Source of the DNA: Ignavibacteria bacterium
GTDB lineage: Bacteria; Bacteroidota; Ignavibacteria; Ignavibacteriales; Melioribacteraceae
Direction of reading: 5' to 3'
Length of the DNA stretch: 19,338 bases
NCBI GenBank assembly: GCA_027347805.1
Contig: DAIEQP010000083.1
Span: 1-19,338 of the forward strand
The notes under the pieces are model-generated. The model was given only the letters and a program-made list of their open reading frames with translations. It searched no databases and was not told the DNA's origin. Of this stretch, positions 9,052-16,949 are shown in pieces (within the stretch, counting starts at the first letter, position 1; the number at the start of each line of letters is the position of its first letter). A program made the position numbers and the translations under genes.

Positions 9052-9059
9052 TAAATTCT

Positions 9060-9085
9060 AAAAAAAACGGGCTCGTTTTGAGCCC
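9060..9085 (-). terminator. Rho-independent terminator after tpiA
   Basis: Minus strand: a perfect 6-bp GC-rich stem GGGCTC/GAGCCC (arms 9080-9085 and 9069-9074) with a 5-nt loop AAAAC, then one G and eight T (9067-9060). It begins 33 bp past the tpiA stop and ends the mrp–nfu–tpiA transcript before the promoter of the next gene. In the opposite direction the stem is followed by only a short T-run. Confidence 0.88.
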
Positions 9086-9117
9086 ATTTTACAATAGATT
9101 TGAAAAAAAATGACGAT

Positions 9118-9870
9118 TTAAGCCGCATCAACAATCTTTAGGAATGAATCGGCTTTTAAGCATGCACCTCCAACTAAAGCGCCATCAATATCTGGCTGAG
9201 AAAGCAATTCATTTGCATTTTCAGGTTTCACACTGCCGCCGTATTGAATCACCAATTTTTCAGCAAATGAAGTTGAAAGAAGCTTACTAACAAGCTGGCG
9301 AATAAATGCATGAACTTCCTGTGCCTGCTCTTTAGTTGCAGTTTTTCCTGTTCCAATTGCCCATACCGGTTCGTAAGCAATTATAAGATTTTCCAATTCG
9401 GATTCTGTTAATCCTTCTAAACCAAAACGAACCTGGCGTTCACAGACTTCGAATGTAATTCCTTTTTCTCGTTCTTCAAGTGTTTCACCAATGCAGAAAA
9501 TTGGTTTAAGATTATGTTTAATTGCAGTTTTAATTTTCTTGTTTATAACCTGATCGGTTTCGCCGAAAATTGTTCTTCTTTCTGAGTGCCCGAGAATTAC
9601 ATATTCGCAAGCAATACTTTTGAGCATCGATGCAGAAACTTCACCTGTAAAGGCACCATTTTCTTCAAAATACATATTCTGAGCACCGAATTTGATTAAA
9701 GAATCTTTGAGCAATGTTTGTGTTGTTTCCAATGAAGTAAATGGCGGGCATACAATTACAACCGCTTTAGTCTGTTCGTTAACACCTTTTTTCAATTCCG
9801 AAATTAATGACACTGTGCCGTTCAAATCGTTATTCATTTTCCAATTTCCGGCAATTACTTTTTTGCGCAT
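9118..9870 (-). CDS. tpiA: Triose-phosphate isomerase
   Basis: A 250-residue cytosolic glycolytic enzyme that interconverts dihydroxyacetone phosphate and glyceraldehyde-3-phosphate. All catalytic parts are visible: K11 in GNWKMN (8-13), H95 in GHSERR (94-99), E167 in AYEPVWAIGTGKTA (165-178, including flexible loop 6), and the phosphate-binding glycines GGS (211-213) and GG (234-235). Length is normal for the bacterial family. The ATG at 9870 is preceded by a strong GAGGAAAGG ribosome binding site. It is the last gene of the mrp–nfu–tpiA run, 50 bp after the nfu stop, and is followed by a Rho-independent terminator. A second promoter in the 50-bp gap cannot be excluded. Confidence 0.99.
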   Translation of the reverse strand: MRKKVIAGNWKMNNDLNGTVSLISELKKGVNEQTKAVVIVCPPFTSLETTQTLLKDSLIKFGAQNMYFEENGAFTGEVSASMLKSIACEYVILGHSERRTIFGETDQVINKKIKTAIKHNLKPIFCIGETLEEREKGITFEVCERQVRFGLEGLTESELENLIIAYEPVWAIGTGKTATKEQAQEVHAFIRQLVSKLLSTSFAEKLVIQYGGSVKPENANELLSQPDIDGALVGGACLKADSFLKIVDAA

Positions 9871-9920
9871 CCTTTCCTCATTTATATTTTTGATTATTGA
9901 TATCAGAGTCTAATAAACGG

Positions 9921-10157
9921 TCAGCTTACTGCTTCAACTCTTCTTATACCAGGAACTTCACGAATGAGCGCGCGTTCTACTCCGGCTCTAAGTGTCATTT
10001 GTGACATTGGGCAGTCACTGCAAGCTCCTGTAAGTTTCACTTCAACAATTCCCTCGGGCGTTACTTTTACTAATTCAACATCTCCGCCATCTGCCTTAAG
10101 ATATGGTCTTATTGTTTCAAGAGCTTTCAAAACTTGATCGTTAAGAATTTCGCTCAT
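9921..10157 (-). CDS. NifU C-terminal-domain Fe-S carrier protein
   Basis: A 78-residue protein consisting only of the NifU C-terminal (Nfu) domain. ADGGDVEL (22-29) and the cluster-binding pair C46-S-D-C49 in GACSDCPMS are the family hallmarks. Such proteins bind a [4Fe-4S] cluster, normally across a dimer, and pass it to target enzymes. There is no A-type domain or N-terminal NifU scaffold, so it is a stand-alone carrier. The ATG at 10157 has GGAG 5 bp ahead, and the gene starts 11 bp after the Mrp stop. Mrp-type ATPases also carry Fe-S clusters, so the pairing fits a small cluster-delivery unit. Confidence 0.95.
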   Translation of the reverse strand: MSEILNDQVLKALETIRPYLKADGGDVELVKVTPEGIVEVKLTGACSDCPMSQMTLRAGVERALIREVPGIRRVEAVS

Positions 10158-10168
10158 TTTTTCTCCGT

Positions 10169-11269
10169 TTAATTCCCGAGCGAGATTTCAATTTCTGGTA
10201 CGCTCGAATTAAAATTACTTTTACTGATTTCAGCAGCAAGATTTCTGCTTATCTCAAGAATTTTAGTTGCTTGCTCACTTCCCGGTTTACTAAATACTAC
10301 TGGTTTACCCGAATCGCCACCTTCACGGATATTTTGATTTATTGGTAGTTGTCCTAAAAGTGGAATTGATAACTGCTCGGCAAGTTTCTTACCGCCGTCA
10401 GTTCCGAAAATATCGTAACGTTTTCCAGTATCCGGTGCCAAAAAATAGCTCATATTTTCTACAATCCCAAGTATAGGAACATTTACTCTTTGGAACATTC
10501 CTAATGCTTTTTTTACATCGATGATGGAAACATCCTGCGGAGTTGTAACTACAACAGCGCCGGTTAATGGAATTGTTTGCACCAATGTTAGTTGAATATC
10601 ACCTGTGCCGGGAGGGAGATCGAAGAGAAGATAATCTAATTCTCCCCAATGAACATCGCTCATAAATTGTTTTATTGCACCGCTTGCCATTGGTCCTCTC
10701 CAAATTACAGGTGCATCTTCATCAATCAGAAACCCGATTGACATTACTTTTATTCCATAGTTTTCCAGAGGAATCATTTTAGCAGTATTTGTGTCTTGAA
10801 ATATCTGCGGCTTAGTATTAAGTCCAAGCATTGTAGGAACGCTCGGTCCATATATATCAGCATCAATTAAACCAACTTTTGCACCATCAAGTGCAAGTGC
10901 AACTGCCAGGTTAACAGCAATGGTACTTTTACCTACACCACCTTTTCCGCTAGCGACGGCAATTGTATTTTTAACACCCGGAATCAACATATTCATTTTC
11001 TGGTTTAAGTTTGGAACTACACGAGAATCCATCTTAATATCGATTGTTTTTGATTCAGGGATTGCAGATTTAATTGCGTTAATGCAGTCTTCCTGAATTT
11101 TGTCTTTGAGCGGGCAAGCCGGGGTTGTTAGTTCAATAACAACCGAAATATTATTCCCATCTGTTTTAATTTCTTTTACCATGTTCAATGTAACAAGGTC
11201 TTTGTGCAGGTCAGGATCATTAACTTTTCGTAACGCATTCAAAACTGAATCTTTTGTGATTTTTGACAT
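10169..11269 (-). CDS. mrp: Mrp/ApbC-family P-loop ATPase (Fe-S cluster carrier)
   Basis: A 366-residue two-domain protein. Residues about 5-80 form a MIP18/DUF59-type domain (PDLHKDLVTLNMV; TPACPLKD with C52). From about 95 it is an Mrp/NBP35-family ATPase: deviant Walker A GKGGVGKS (108-115), DADIYGPS (136-143), RGPM (191-194), FDLPPGTGD (216-224) and TTPQDVSIIDVKKA (242-255). Known members load or transfer Fe-S clusters. The CxxC pair often found after ENMSYF is absent: the segment reads ENMSYFLAPDTGKRYDIFG (271-289). If it binds a cluster, other residues must serve, perhaps C52 of the MIP18-type domain. The ATG is preceded by GGAG. It is first in the mrp–nfu–tpiA run and divergent from the Nramp gene. 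Confidence 0.95.
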   Translation of the reverse strand: MSKITKDSVLNALRKVNDPDLHKDLVTLNMVKEIKTDGNNISVVIELTTPACPLKDKIQEDCINAIKSAIPESKTIDIKMDSRVVPNLNQKMNMLIPGVKNTIAVASGKGGVGKSTIAVNLAVALALDGAKVGLIDADIYGPSVPTMLGLNTKPQIFQDTNTAKMIPLENYGIKVMSIGFLIDEDAPVIWRGPMASGAIKQFMSDVHWGELDYLLFDLPPGTGDIQLTLVQTIPLTGAVVVTTPQDVSIIDVKKALGMFQRVNVPILGIVENMSYFLAPDTGKRYDIFGTDGGKKLAEQLSIPLLGQLPINQNIREGGDSGKPVVFSKPGSEQATKILEISRNLAAEISKSNFNSSVPEIEISLGN

Positions 11270-11324
11270 CTAGTCTCCAAATTTTGGATTCAAAAATAAT
11301 TTATTTGTTTGTTACTACCTAAAC

Positions 11325-11340
11325 AAGTATCAGGATACTT
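11325..11340. promoter_or_regulatory. 16-bp perfect palindrome, candidate operator
   Basis: AAGTATC-AG-GATACTT has two 7-bp perfect arms with a 2-bp centre. It lies in the 171-bp spacer between the divergent mrp and Nramp genes, 55 bp from the mrp start and 100 bp from the Nramp start. Shape and place suit a dimeric repressor or activator. It does not look like a Fur or MntR box that I recognise. Next to it on the mrp side, the minus strand contains TATTTTTG, matching TAnnTTTG, a possible mrp promoter element. Confidence 0.4.
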
Positions 11341-11402
11341 TCGTTTCATTTGCAGAAAAAAGGGAAATGAATTATTCAAAAGACTTGATAGAAATGAAAA
11401 TC

Positions 11403-11425
11403 AATTCTAAATTCATATTAGAATT
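11403..11425. repeat. Inverted repeat (8-bp arms) just ahead of the Nramp gene
   Basis: AATTCTAA and TTAGAATT are perfect complements separated by 7 bp. The right arm ends 15 bp before the Nramp ATG, where a Shine-Dalgarno sequence would sit; none is visible. It could be an operator or a weak 5'-UTR hairpin. All-AT composition makes chance possible. Confidence 0.3.
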
Positions 11426-11440
11426 AATTAGAAAATCAAA

Positions 11441-13333
11441 ATGTTAAGTAAAAGTGCGGGAGAACCCGCAAAATTAGTACATGTTAAAAAACGAGGATGG
11501 TTCCGGCGTTTATTTGCATTTGTTGGACCGGCGTACCTGGTTAGTGTTGGTTATATGGATCCTGGTAATTGGGCAACCGATATTGAAGGTGGTGCAAGAT
11601 TCGGATACACTTTAATTTGGGTTTTACTGATGTCCAACTTGATGGCAATTCTATTACAAACGCTCTCAGCACGATTGGGAATTGTAACGGGATATGATCT
11701 GGCTCAAGCTTGCAGAAAAGAATATTCAAAACGAATCAGCTTTATCTTATGGGTGTTGGCCGAAATTGCAATTGCAGCATGCGATCTTGCTGAAGTATTA
11801 GGAACGATTATCGGTTTGAATTTATTGTTTGGATTACCACTGTTGTGGGGGTGTCTTGTAACAGCGCTGGATACATTTTTGCTTTTAGCTATTGAGAAAC
11901 TCGGTGTTAGAAAAATGGAAGCATTCATTGTGATGCTTGTTTCTACAATCGGGATAAGTTTTTTAATTGAAGTATTTCTAGCAAAACCTAATTGGAGTGG
12001 AATTGCTTCGGGCTTTATTCCGCATCTCGAATCTGGTGCATTATTTATTGCTATCGGAATTATTGGCGCAACAGTGATGCCTCATAATCTTTATCTTCAT
12101 TCATCATTGGTTCAAACCAGGGCTATTTCGGATACTCATACCGGTAAAGCTGAAGCCTGTAAATATAATTTGATTGATTCTGCAATTGCTCTGAACGGTG
12201 CTTTTTTTGTTAATGCCGCAATTCTTGTTATGGCCGCTGCTGTATTCTATAGTAATGGTTTGGTAGTAACTGAAATTCAGGAAGCATATCATTTGCTGCA
12301 GCCAATTTTAGGAACAAATATAGCCCCTGTTGCTTTTGGAATTGCGCTTGTGGCTGCAGGTCAAAGTTCAACTTTAACCGGAACATTATCCGGTCAGATT
12401 GTAATGGAAGGCTTCATAAATATAAAGTTACGTCCCTGGTTAAGAAGATTCATCACAAGAAGTCTTGCTTTGTTACCGGCAGTAATAGTAATTGCAATTT
12501 CCGGTAATGAAGGAACATTCAAACTGCTGATCTTTTCTCAGGTGATTTTGAGTTTACAGCTTCCATTTGCAATCGTTCCTCTTGTTCATTTTACTTCCGA
12601 TAAAATGAAAATGGGTAATTTTGCCAACAAACTTTGGATTAAAATACTTGCCTGGATAATTGCTGCAGTGATCATGGGCTTGAATATGATGCTTGTTTAC
12701 AGCACCGTTGTTGATTGGATTAAAGAAGGTTATTGGATTGCATACTTCACTATTCCATTCTTTGCGGGAATTTCCGGAATTCTGCTTTATATAATAATCC
12801 ATCCATTTGTAAAACAGAGTAAAGAATGGACAGAAAAAACAATAGCATTAAGCAAAGATGTTGCAGCAAAAATTCGCCCGACAAGTTATAAAAATATTGG
12901 CGTTGCAATAGAACATGGTGAAGGAGATTCAATCATTATTTCAGAAGCACTGACAATTGCAAAACTTCATAAAGCAAAAATTAGTCTGCTTCATATTGTA
13001 GATACACCAGGCACAATGGTTCATGGAAATGAAGAGGAGAGTTTGCATAGCAGGGAAGATCATGCATACATACTGGACCTGGCAAGAGAAATTGAAGAGC
13101 ATGATGTTGCTGTAGAAACTTCAATTCGATACGGTAATCCATCAACTGAAATTATCAAAGCAGTCGAAGAAGAAGGCTATGATTTTATTGTATTTGGATC
13201 GCATGGTCATCACAGACTCGGTGATGTAATATTTGGCCAGACAGTTGATAATGTACGTCATTCAATAAAAATACCTGTGCTTGTTGTAAGAACAAGTCAC
13301 GGTGATAGGGAGCGTGCACTAAGATTAAAATAA
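11441..13333 (+). CDS. mntH: Nramp metal transporter fused to a universal stress protein domain
   Basis: A 630-residue inner-membrane protein. Residues about 20-455 form an Nramp (MntH-type) proton-coupled divalent metal transporter: the TM1 metal motif DPGN (40-43), the TM6 motif MPHN (213-216) and the family signature GQSSTLTGTLSGQIVMEGF (307-325). Membrane spans fill this part. Residues about 484-616 are a cytoplasmic UspA domain (IGVAIEHGEGDS; ATP-loop-like GSHGHHRLGDVIFGQTV, 586-602; PVLVV, 612-616). In the loop the usual Ser/Thr after the last Gly is Gln600, so ATP binding is uncertain. Family knowledge supports Mn2+/Fe2+ uptake; the fusion suggests that transport responds to stress or nucleotide state, which is inference. 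No clear ribosome binding site precedes the ATG. A barrel gene starts 23 bp downstream. Confidence 0.95.
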   Translation: MLSKSAGEPAKLVHVKKRGWFRRLFAFVGPAYLVSVGYMDPGNWATDIEGGARFGYTLIWVLLMSNLMAILLQTLSARLGIVTGYDLAQACRKEYSKRISFILWVLAEIAIAACDLAEVLGTIIGLNLLFGLPLLWGCLVTALDTFLLLAIEKLGVRKMEAFIVMLVSTIGISFLIEVFLAKPNWSGIASGFIPHLESGALFIAIGIIGATVMPHNLYLHSSLVQTRAISDTHTGKAEACKYNLIDSAIALNGAFFVNAAILVMAAAVFYSNGLVVTEIQEAYHLLQPILGTNIAPVAFGIALVAAGQSSTLTGTLSGQIVMEGFINIKLRPWLRRFITRSLALLPAVIVIAISGNEGTFKLLIFSQVILSLQLPFAIVPLVHFTSDKMKMGNFANKLWIKILAWIIAAVIMGLNMMLVYSTVVDWIKEGYWIAYFTIPFFAGISGILLYIIIHPFVKQSKEWTEKTIALSKDVAAKIRPTSYKNIGVAIEHGEGDSIIISEALTIAKLHKAKISLLHIVDTPGTMVHGNEEESLHSREDHAYILDLAREIEEHDVAVETSIRYGNPSTEIIKAVEEEGYDFIVFGSHGHHRLGDVIFGQTVDNVRHSIKIPVLVVRTSHGDRERALRLK

Positions 13334-13356
13334 ATAAAAGTCATTTTGAGCTTACT

Positions 13357-14136
13357 ATGAAAAAAATAATCATAATTCTGTTATCACTTTGTCTTAATCT
13401 GTTTGCACAGTCAGAAATTCCCGAATTAATTACTGATCGACCAGATCAAACGGAGTCTGCTGCGGTTGTTCCTTTGAATTGTTATCAGATTGAAACCGGT
13501 ATACTTTATCAACATCAAAAATATGATGCTGACGGAATAAACTTTGAGAATCAAAATGTTTCCCTTCTAAGCACACTTTTCCGTTATGGAATGAATTCTT
13601 CTCTTGAACTAAGACTTGGCGGAGGTTTCTTTTCTAACCTAAGCAGGTTTAATGAAAGTGATAATCGAGTTGATGGATTTGGAGATTTAATGATTGGGGC
13701 AAAATATATCGTTAGGAAAGATCAGAAAATCCTAACAAACATTGGAGTCCTTTGGGAAAATATTCTTCCGTTTGGCTCGCTCAATTTTCGTCCTGAAAAA
13801 ATTGAGCCCAAAATTTTACTGCTTCTTGAACAAGAAATAAATGAAAGTTTAGGTGTCGGTATTAATTTGGGCGGTGAATACTCGTCATCGGAAGAAAAAA
13901 CATTTTATGATTATACTACAACTCTTGGTATTAGTTTAACCAATCGACTGGGTGGTTTTGTAGAATTCTACGGGCAAACTTCTAAAGAATCAAGTCCTGA
14001 AAATCATTTTGATTTCGGTATTACATATCAGCATACTCAAAATATTCAACTTGATCTTTCTCTAGGATCGATAATTCAATCCGGTGTTCAAGATTATTTT
14101 ATTGGATTCGGATTCTCAATTCGTTTCTTGAATTAG
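13357..14136 (+). CDS. Outer-membrane beta-barrel protein of the MetA-pathway/transporter type
   Basis: A 259-residue exported protein. The signal peptide is residues 1-17 or so (MKKIIIILLSLCLNLFA then Q). The mature start ITDRPDQTESAAVVP (25-39), followed by YQIETG (43-48), is the characteristic opening of the family annotated as putative MetA-pathway of phenol degradation or simply transporter. The rest is alternating polar/hydrophobic strands with many Gly and aromatics (for example LELRLGGGF, GFGDLMIGAKY), ending GFGFSIRF-LN, as expected for an outer-membrane barrel of about 10-12 strands. It begins 23 bp after the Nramp gene on the same strand and is probably co-transcribed, suggesting a partner in outer-membrane passage of metal or another solute. 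The substrate is unknown. Its stop overlaps the convergent ppk1 stop by 4 bp. Confidence 0.8.
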   Translation: MKKIIIILLSLCLNLFAQSEIPELITDRPDQTESAAVVPLNCYQIETGILYQHQKYDADGINFENQNVSLLSTLFRYGMNSSLELRLGGGFFSNLSRFNESDNRVDGFGDLMIGAKYIVRKDQKILTNIGVLWENILPFGSLNFRPEKIEPKILLLLEQEINESLGVGINLGGEYSSSEEKTFYDYTTTLGISLTNRLGGFVEFYGQTSKESSPENHFDFGITYQHTQNIQLDLSLGSIIQSGVQDYFIGFGFSIRFLN

Positions 14137-16262
14137 CCATGTAATTCCCTCTGCACAATTTTTTTGGAATTACTTGAAGCTCTTGTCATCATCAGTTCCT
14201 GATGATTTGTTGACTCTTCGTTATAAACTGGATGATTAAAAACATATTGACCAGTCGGCAACAGCACTCTTGCTTTTACGTTATCTGCCAAAAGTGTTTT
14301 AAGAATAGAATCTTTTATAAATGATTTTATATCCGGATCTTGAATTGGGAAAGTAATTTCAACTCTTCTATCAAGATTTCTTTGCATGATATCAGCAGAA
14401 CTGCAGTAGATTTCTTCCTTGCCGCCATTATAGAAATAATAGATACGGCTATGTTCTAAAAATCTTCCTACAACGCTGATTATGCGAATATTATCGCTTA
14501 AACCGGGCACCTGGGGAATTAAGCAGCTTATGCCTCTGATAATTAAATCAATTTTAACACCGCATTTTGATGCTTCATACATAGCAGCAATAAGCATTGG
14601 ATCAACAAGTGAATTTAACTTGAAAATAAGATGCCCTTTGCCGCAGCTTTTAACGCTTTTAATTTCTCGTTCAATCAGCTCAACAAATTTTTCTCTTTTG
14701 TTTATTGGTGCTACGAAAAGTTTACGATATACTTTTTGTTCTGAATAACCTGTTAAATAATTAAATATTTCCGAGATATCAGTGCAAATTGCATCATCAG
14801 TTGTAAAGTAGGCAATATCAGTATAGATCCGGGCTGTTGTTGTATTATAATTTCCAGTTCCAAGATGAACATATCGCTTCACACCATCAGGCTCTTTTCG
14901 AACCACAAGCGTCATTTTCGCATGTGTTTTTAAACCTACTAATCCATAAACAACATGAACTCCGGCTTTTTCCAGTTCACGCGCCCAATAAATATTGTTC
15001 TCTTCATCAAACCTTGCTTTTAATTCAACAAGTACAGCTACTTGCTTTTTCCGTTCGGCAGCCTCAATTAAATATTTTACAATTGGTGAATTTAATCCAA
15101 CGCGATACAATGTTTGTTTGATTGCCAAAACTTCTGGGTCGCGGGCAGCCTGCTTTATAAATTCTACAACTGGATTAAATGAATCATACGGATGATGCAG
15201 AATAAAATCTTTCCGCTGAATTATTGTGAAAATATTTTCTTCTTCGAATGGCTCCGGTGTAACTGGATGAAACGGTTTTTCTTTCAAATTGGGAAGCGCT
15301 AAATCATATAGAAGCATAACATCGCTTAGTCCTAGAGAACCTTCAATAATGTGAACATCTTCACGGGAAATTTCTAGATTCTCAATCAATGTTTCAATCA
15401 TGTATTCAGGCATTTGATTTTCAACTTCGAGTCTGACTACTGATCCGAATTTCATTTGCTTGATATTTTCTTCAATCACCTGAAGCAAATCATCTGCTTC
15501 ATCTTCCTGAATTTCAAGATCGGTGTCTCTTGTTATTCTGAACCTGTAAGCTTCCTCAATTTCAATTCCTGGAAATAGATGCTGCATGTTTGCTTTTATC
15601 AAATCTCCAATCCAAACGAATTTAGTCAGCTGGCCATTGGATCCCTTTGATTTGATTTTAATTATCTGGTCAACTCTTAACAGTCTAGGAATATTTGAAG
15701 GAACTTTTATTCTTGCAAAATTTTTGTCACCGTTTGGTTTTTTAATTCTAACAGCAAAACTCAAACTTAGATTTGATATATAAGGAAAAGGTCTTCCCGG
15801 ATCGAATGCGAGCGGTGTTAGAATTGGATAGATCTCTTTCAAAAAATATTCATTAAGAGCTTCTCGCTCTTCCTTTGTTAATTGACTGAACTCGCAGATG
15901 CAAACTTTATTCTCGCGTAATTTGGGTATAATTACATTTTGCCAATGATTTGAAATCTGCTTAACCATCGGTTTTACTTTTGCTTCGACAATTTTCAACT
16001 GCTCAATTGGAGAAAGTCCGTCTATTGAGGTGTCGATAACTCTAGCTCTAATTTGTTCTTTGATGCCTGCTACACGGATCATGTAAAATTCATCAAGATT
16101 AGAGAAGAAAATAGATACAAATTTAACTTGATCCAACAATGGCAGATCCGGATTAAGCGCTTCTTCCAAGACTCTTTTATTGAATTCAAGCCAGCTAAGG
16201 TCCCTGTTGAAAAAATTTTCGGGCTTTAAATATTTACTGAGGTTTTCATTTGCGAGTTTCAT
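14133..16262 (-). CDS. ppk1: Polyphosphate kinase 1
   Basis: A 709-residue enzyme that reversibly transfers the ATP gamma-phosphate to inorganic polyphosphate. All family landmarks are present: N-terminal FFNRDLSWLEFNKRVLEEA (17-35), the NLDEFYMIRVAG helix (55-66), HPYDSF (357-362), ELKARFDEENNI (413-424), LKTHAKMTLVVR (444-455) with the autophosphorylated His447, GTGNYN (468-473) and the second His in EHSRIYYF (603-610). The frame is open to a TTG at 16286, but the ATG at 16262 gives the family's usual N-terminus, so I use it; the Shine-Dalgarno is weak. It lies 44 bp after the dCMP deaminase on the same strand and probably shares its transcript. No terminator is visible after its stop, which overlaps the convergent barrel gene. 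Confidence 0.98.
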   Translation of the reverse strand: MKLANENLSKYLKPENFFNRDLSWLEFNKRVLEEALNPDLPLLDQVKFVSIFFSNLDEFYMIRVAGIKEQIRARVIDTSIDGLSPIEQLKIVEAKVKPMVKQISNHWQNVIIPKLRENKVCICEFSQLTKEEREALNEYFLKEIYPILTPLAFDPGRPFPYISNLSLSFAVRIKKPNGDKNFARIKVPSNIPRLLRVDQIIKIKSKGSNGQLTKFVWIGDLIKANMQHLFPGIEIEEAYRFRITRDTDLEIQEDEADDLLQVIEENIKQMKFGSVVRLEVENQMPEYMIETLIENLEISREDVHIIEGSLGLSDVMLLYDLALPNLKEKPFHPVTPEPFEEENIFTIIQRKDFILHHPYDSFNPVVEFIKQAARDPEVLAIKQTLYRVGLNSPIVKYLIEAAERKKQVAVLVELKARFDEENNIYWARELEKAGVHVVYGLVGLKTHAKMTLVVRKEPDGVKRYVHLGTGNYNTTTARIYTDIAYFTTDDAICTDISEIFNYLTGYSEQKVYRKLFVAPINKREKFVELIEREIKSVKSCGKGHLIFKLNSLVDPMLIAAMYEASKCGVKIDLIIRGISCLIPQVPGLSDNIRIISVVGRFLEHSRIYYFYNGGKEEIYCSSADIMQRNLDRRVEITFPIQDPDIKSFIKDSILKTLLADNVKARVLLPTGQYVFNHPVYNEESTNHQELMMTRASSNSKKIVQRELHG

Positions 16263-16306
16263 ATATACTTTTAATCCAACTTTCAAAAGTTATTTTACTT
16301 GTAAAA

Positions 16307-16804
16307 TCAATGTTTGATTTTTTTCGCACTAGAATAGTTATCAAGGTCGTACATTATTTCATTCGAAGGAATAGCTAATCTTTTAATTTTCACTTTTGCT
16401 ATTCCAAAAAATTTTTCTGCGAGCGTGTCATGGTAATCAGAAAAAATAACAACTTCTTTTATTCCGGCTCTTATAAGAGCTTTAGCACAGTTTGTACAGG
16501 GCATGTTGGTTACGTAGGCAGTAGCATTATTTGTGCTTATACCGTGCGACGAGCATTGAAGAATTGCATTCATTTCGGCATTAATAGTTCTTACACAATG
16601 ATTATCTACAACCATGCAGCCGTCATCTTCGCAATGTACGTCTCCGGGGATAGAACCGTTATATCCGGTTGAAAGTATTTGTTTATCCCGGACCAAAACA
16701 CATCCGCAATGCATTCTAGGGCATGTAGCTCTTTCAGAAACAAGCATCGCAACTTTTAAAAAATAATCGTCCCAAGTTGGGCGTGATACTTTCTTTTTAC
16801 TCAT
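16307..16804 (-). CDS. dCMP deaminase (ComEB-type) with altered zinc motif
   Basis: A 165-residue cytidine/deoxycytidylate deaminase-fold protein whose family converts dCMP to dUMP for dTTP synthesis. PTWDDYFLKVAMLVSERATCPR (9-30, given in part), GYNGSIPGD (48-56), HCEDDGC (57-63) and DNHCVRTI (67-74) closely match ComEB/dCMP deaminases, as does PCTNC (102-106) with zinc ligands C103 and C106. The catalytic motif, normally HAE, reads N75-A76-E77: the Glu is kept but the zinc-ligand His is Asn (codon AAT, 16582-16580). The enzyme may be inactive, use altered zinc binding, or carry a sequence error (one base from CAT). The start ATG at 16804 is preceded by GGGA; TTG at 16828 and ATGs at 16819 and 16816 are possible but less like the family. 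ppk1 follows after 44 bp. Confidence 0.92.
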   Translation of the reverse strand: MSKKKVSRPTWDDYFLKVAMLVSERATCPRMHCGCVLVRDKQILSTGYNGSIPGDVHCEDDGCMVVDNHCVRTINAEMNAILQCSSHGISTNNATAYVTNMPCTNCAKALIRAGIKEVVIFSDYHDTLAEKFFGIAKVKIKRLAIPSNEIMYDLDNYSSAKKIKH

Positions 16805-16913
16805 AAACGATCCCATCATTTTAGTCAAAACCGGACTTCAATTTAGGGTTTTTAATCAAAAATTGATAGTTAAATCCACTAGCAAAAGGTCGACTAAGGT
16901 ATGTCTGGCGGAT

Positions 16914-16949
16914 AAAAAAACTGCTAAGGTTGAGGGCGGACCTTAGCAG
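16914..16949 (-). terminator. Rho-independent terminator downstream of the histidine kinase
   Basis: Minus strand: a perfect 10-bp stem CTGCTAAGGT/ACCTTAGCAG (arms 16949-16940 and 16930-16921), 9-nt loop CCGCCCTCA, then seven T (16920-16914). It lies 227 bp past the kinase stop and 110 bp before the dCMP deaminase ATG, separating the two transcripts. The other direction lacks a T-run, so it works only for the minus strand. Confidence 0.9.

Noticed and set aside
16855..16867. ATCAA/TTGAT inverted repeat ahead of the dCMP deaminase
   Set aside because: Arms of only 5 bp in AT-rich DNA are expected by chance.
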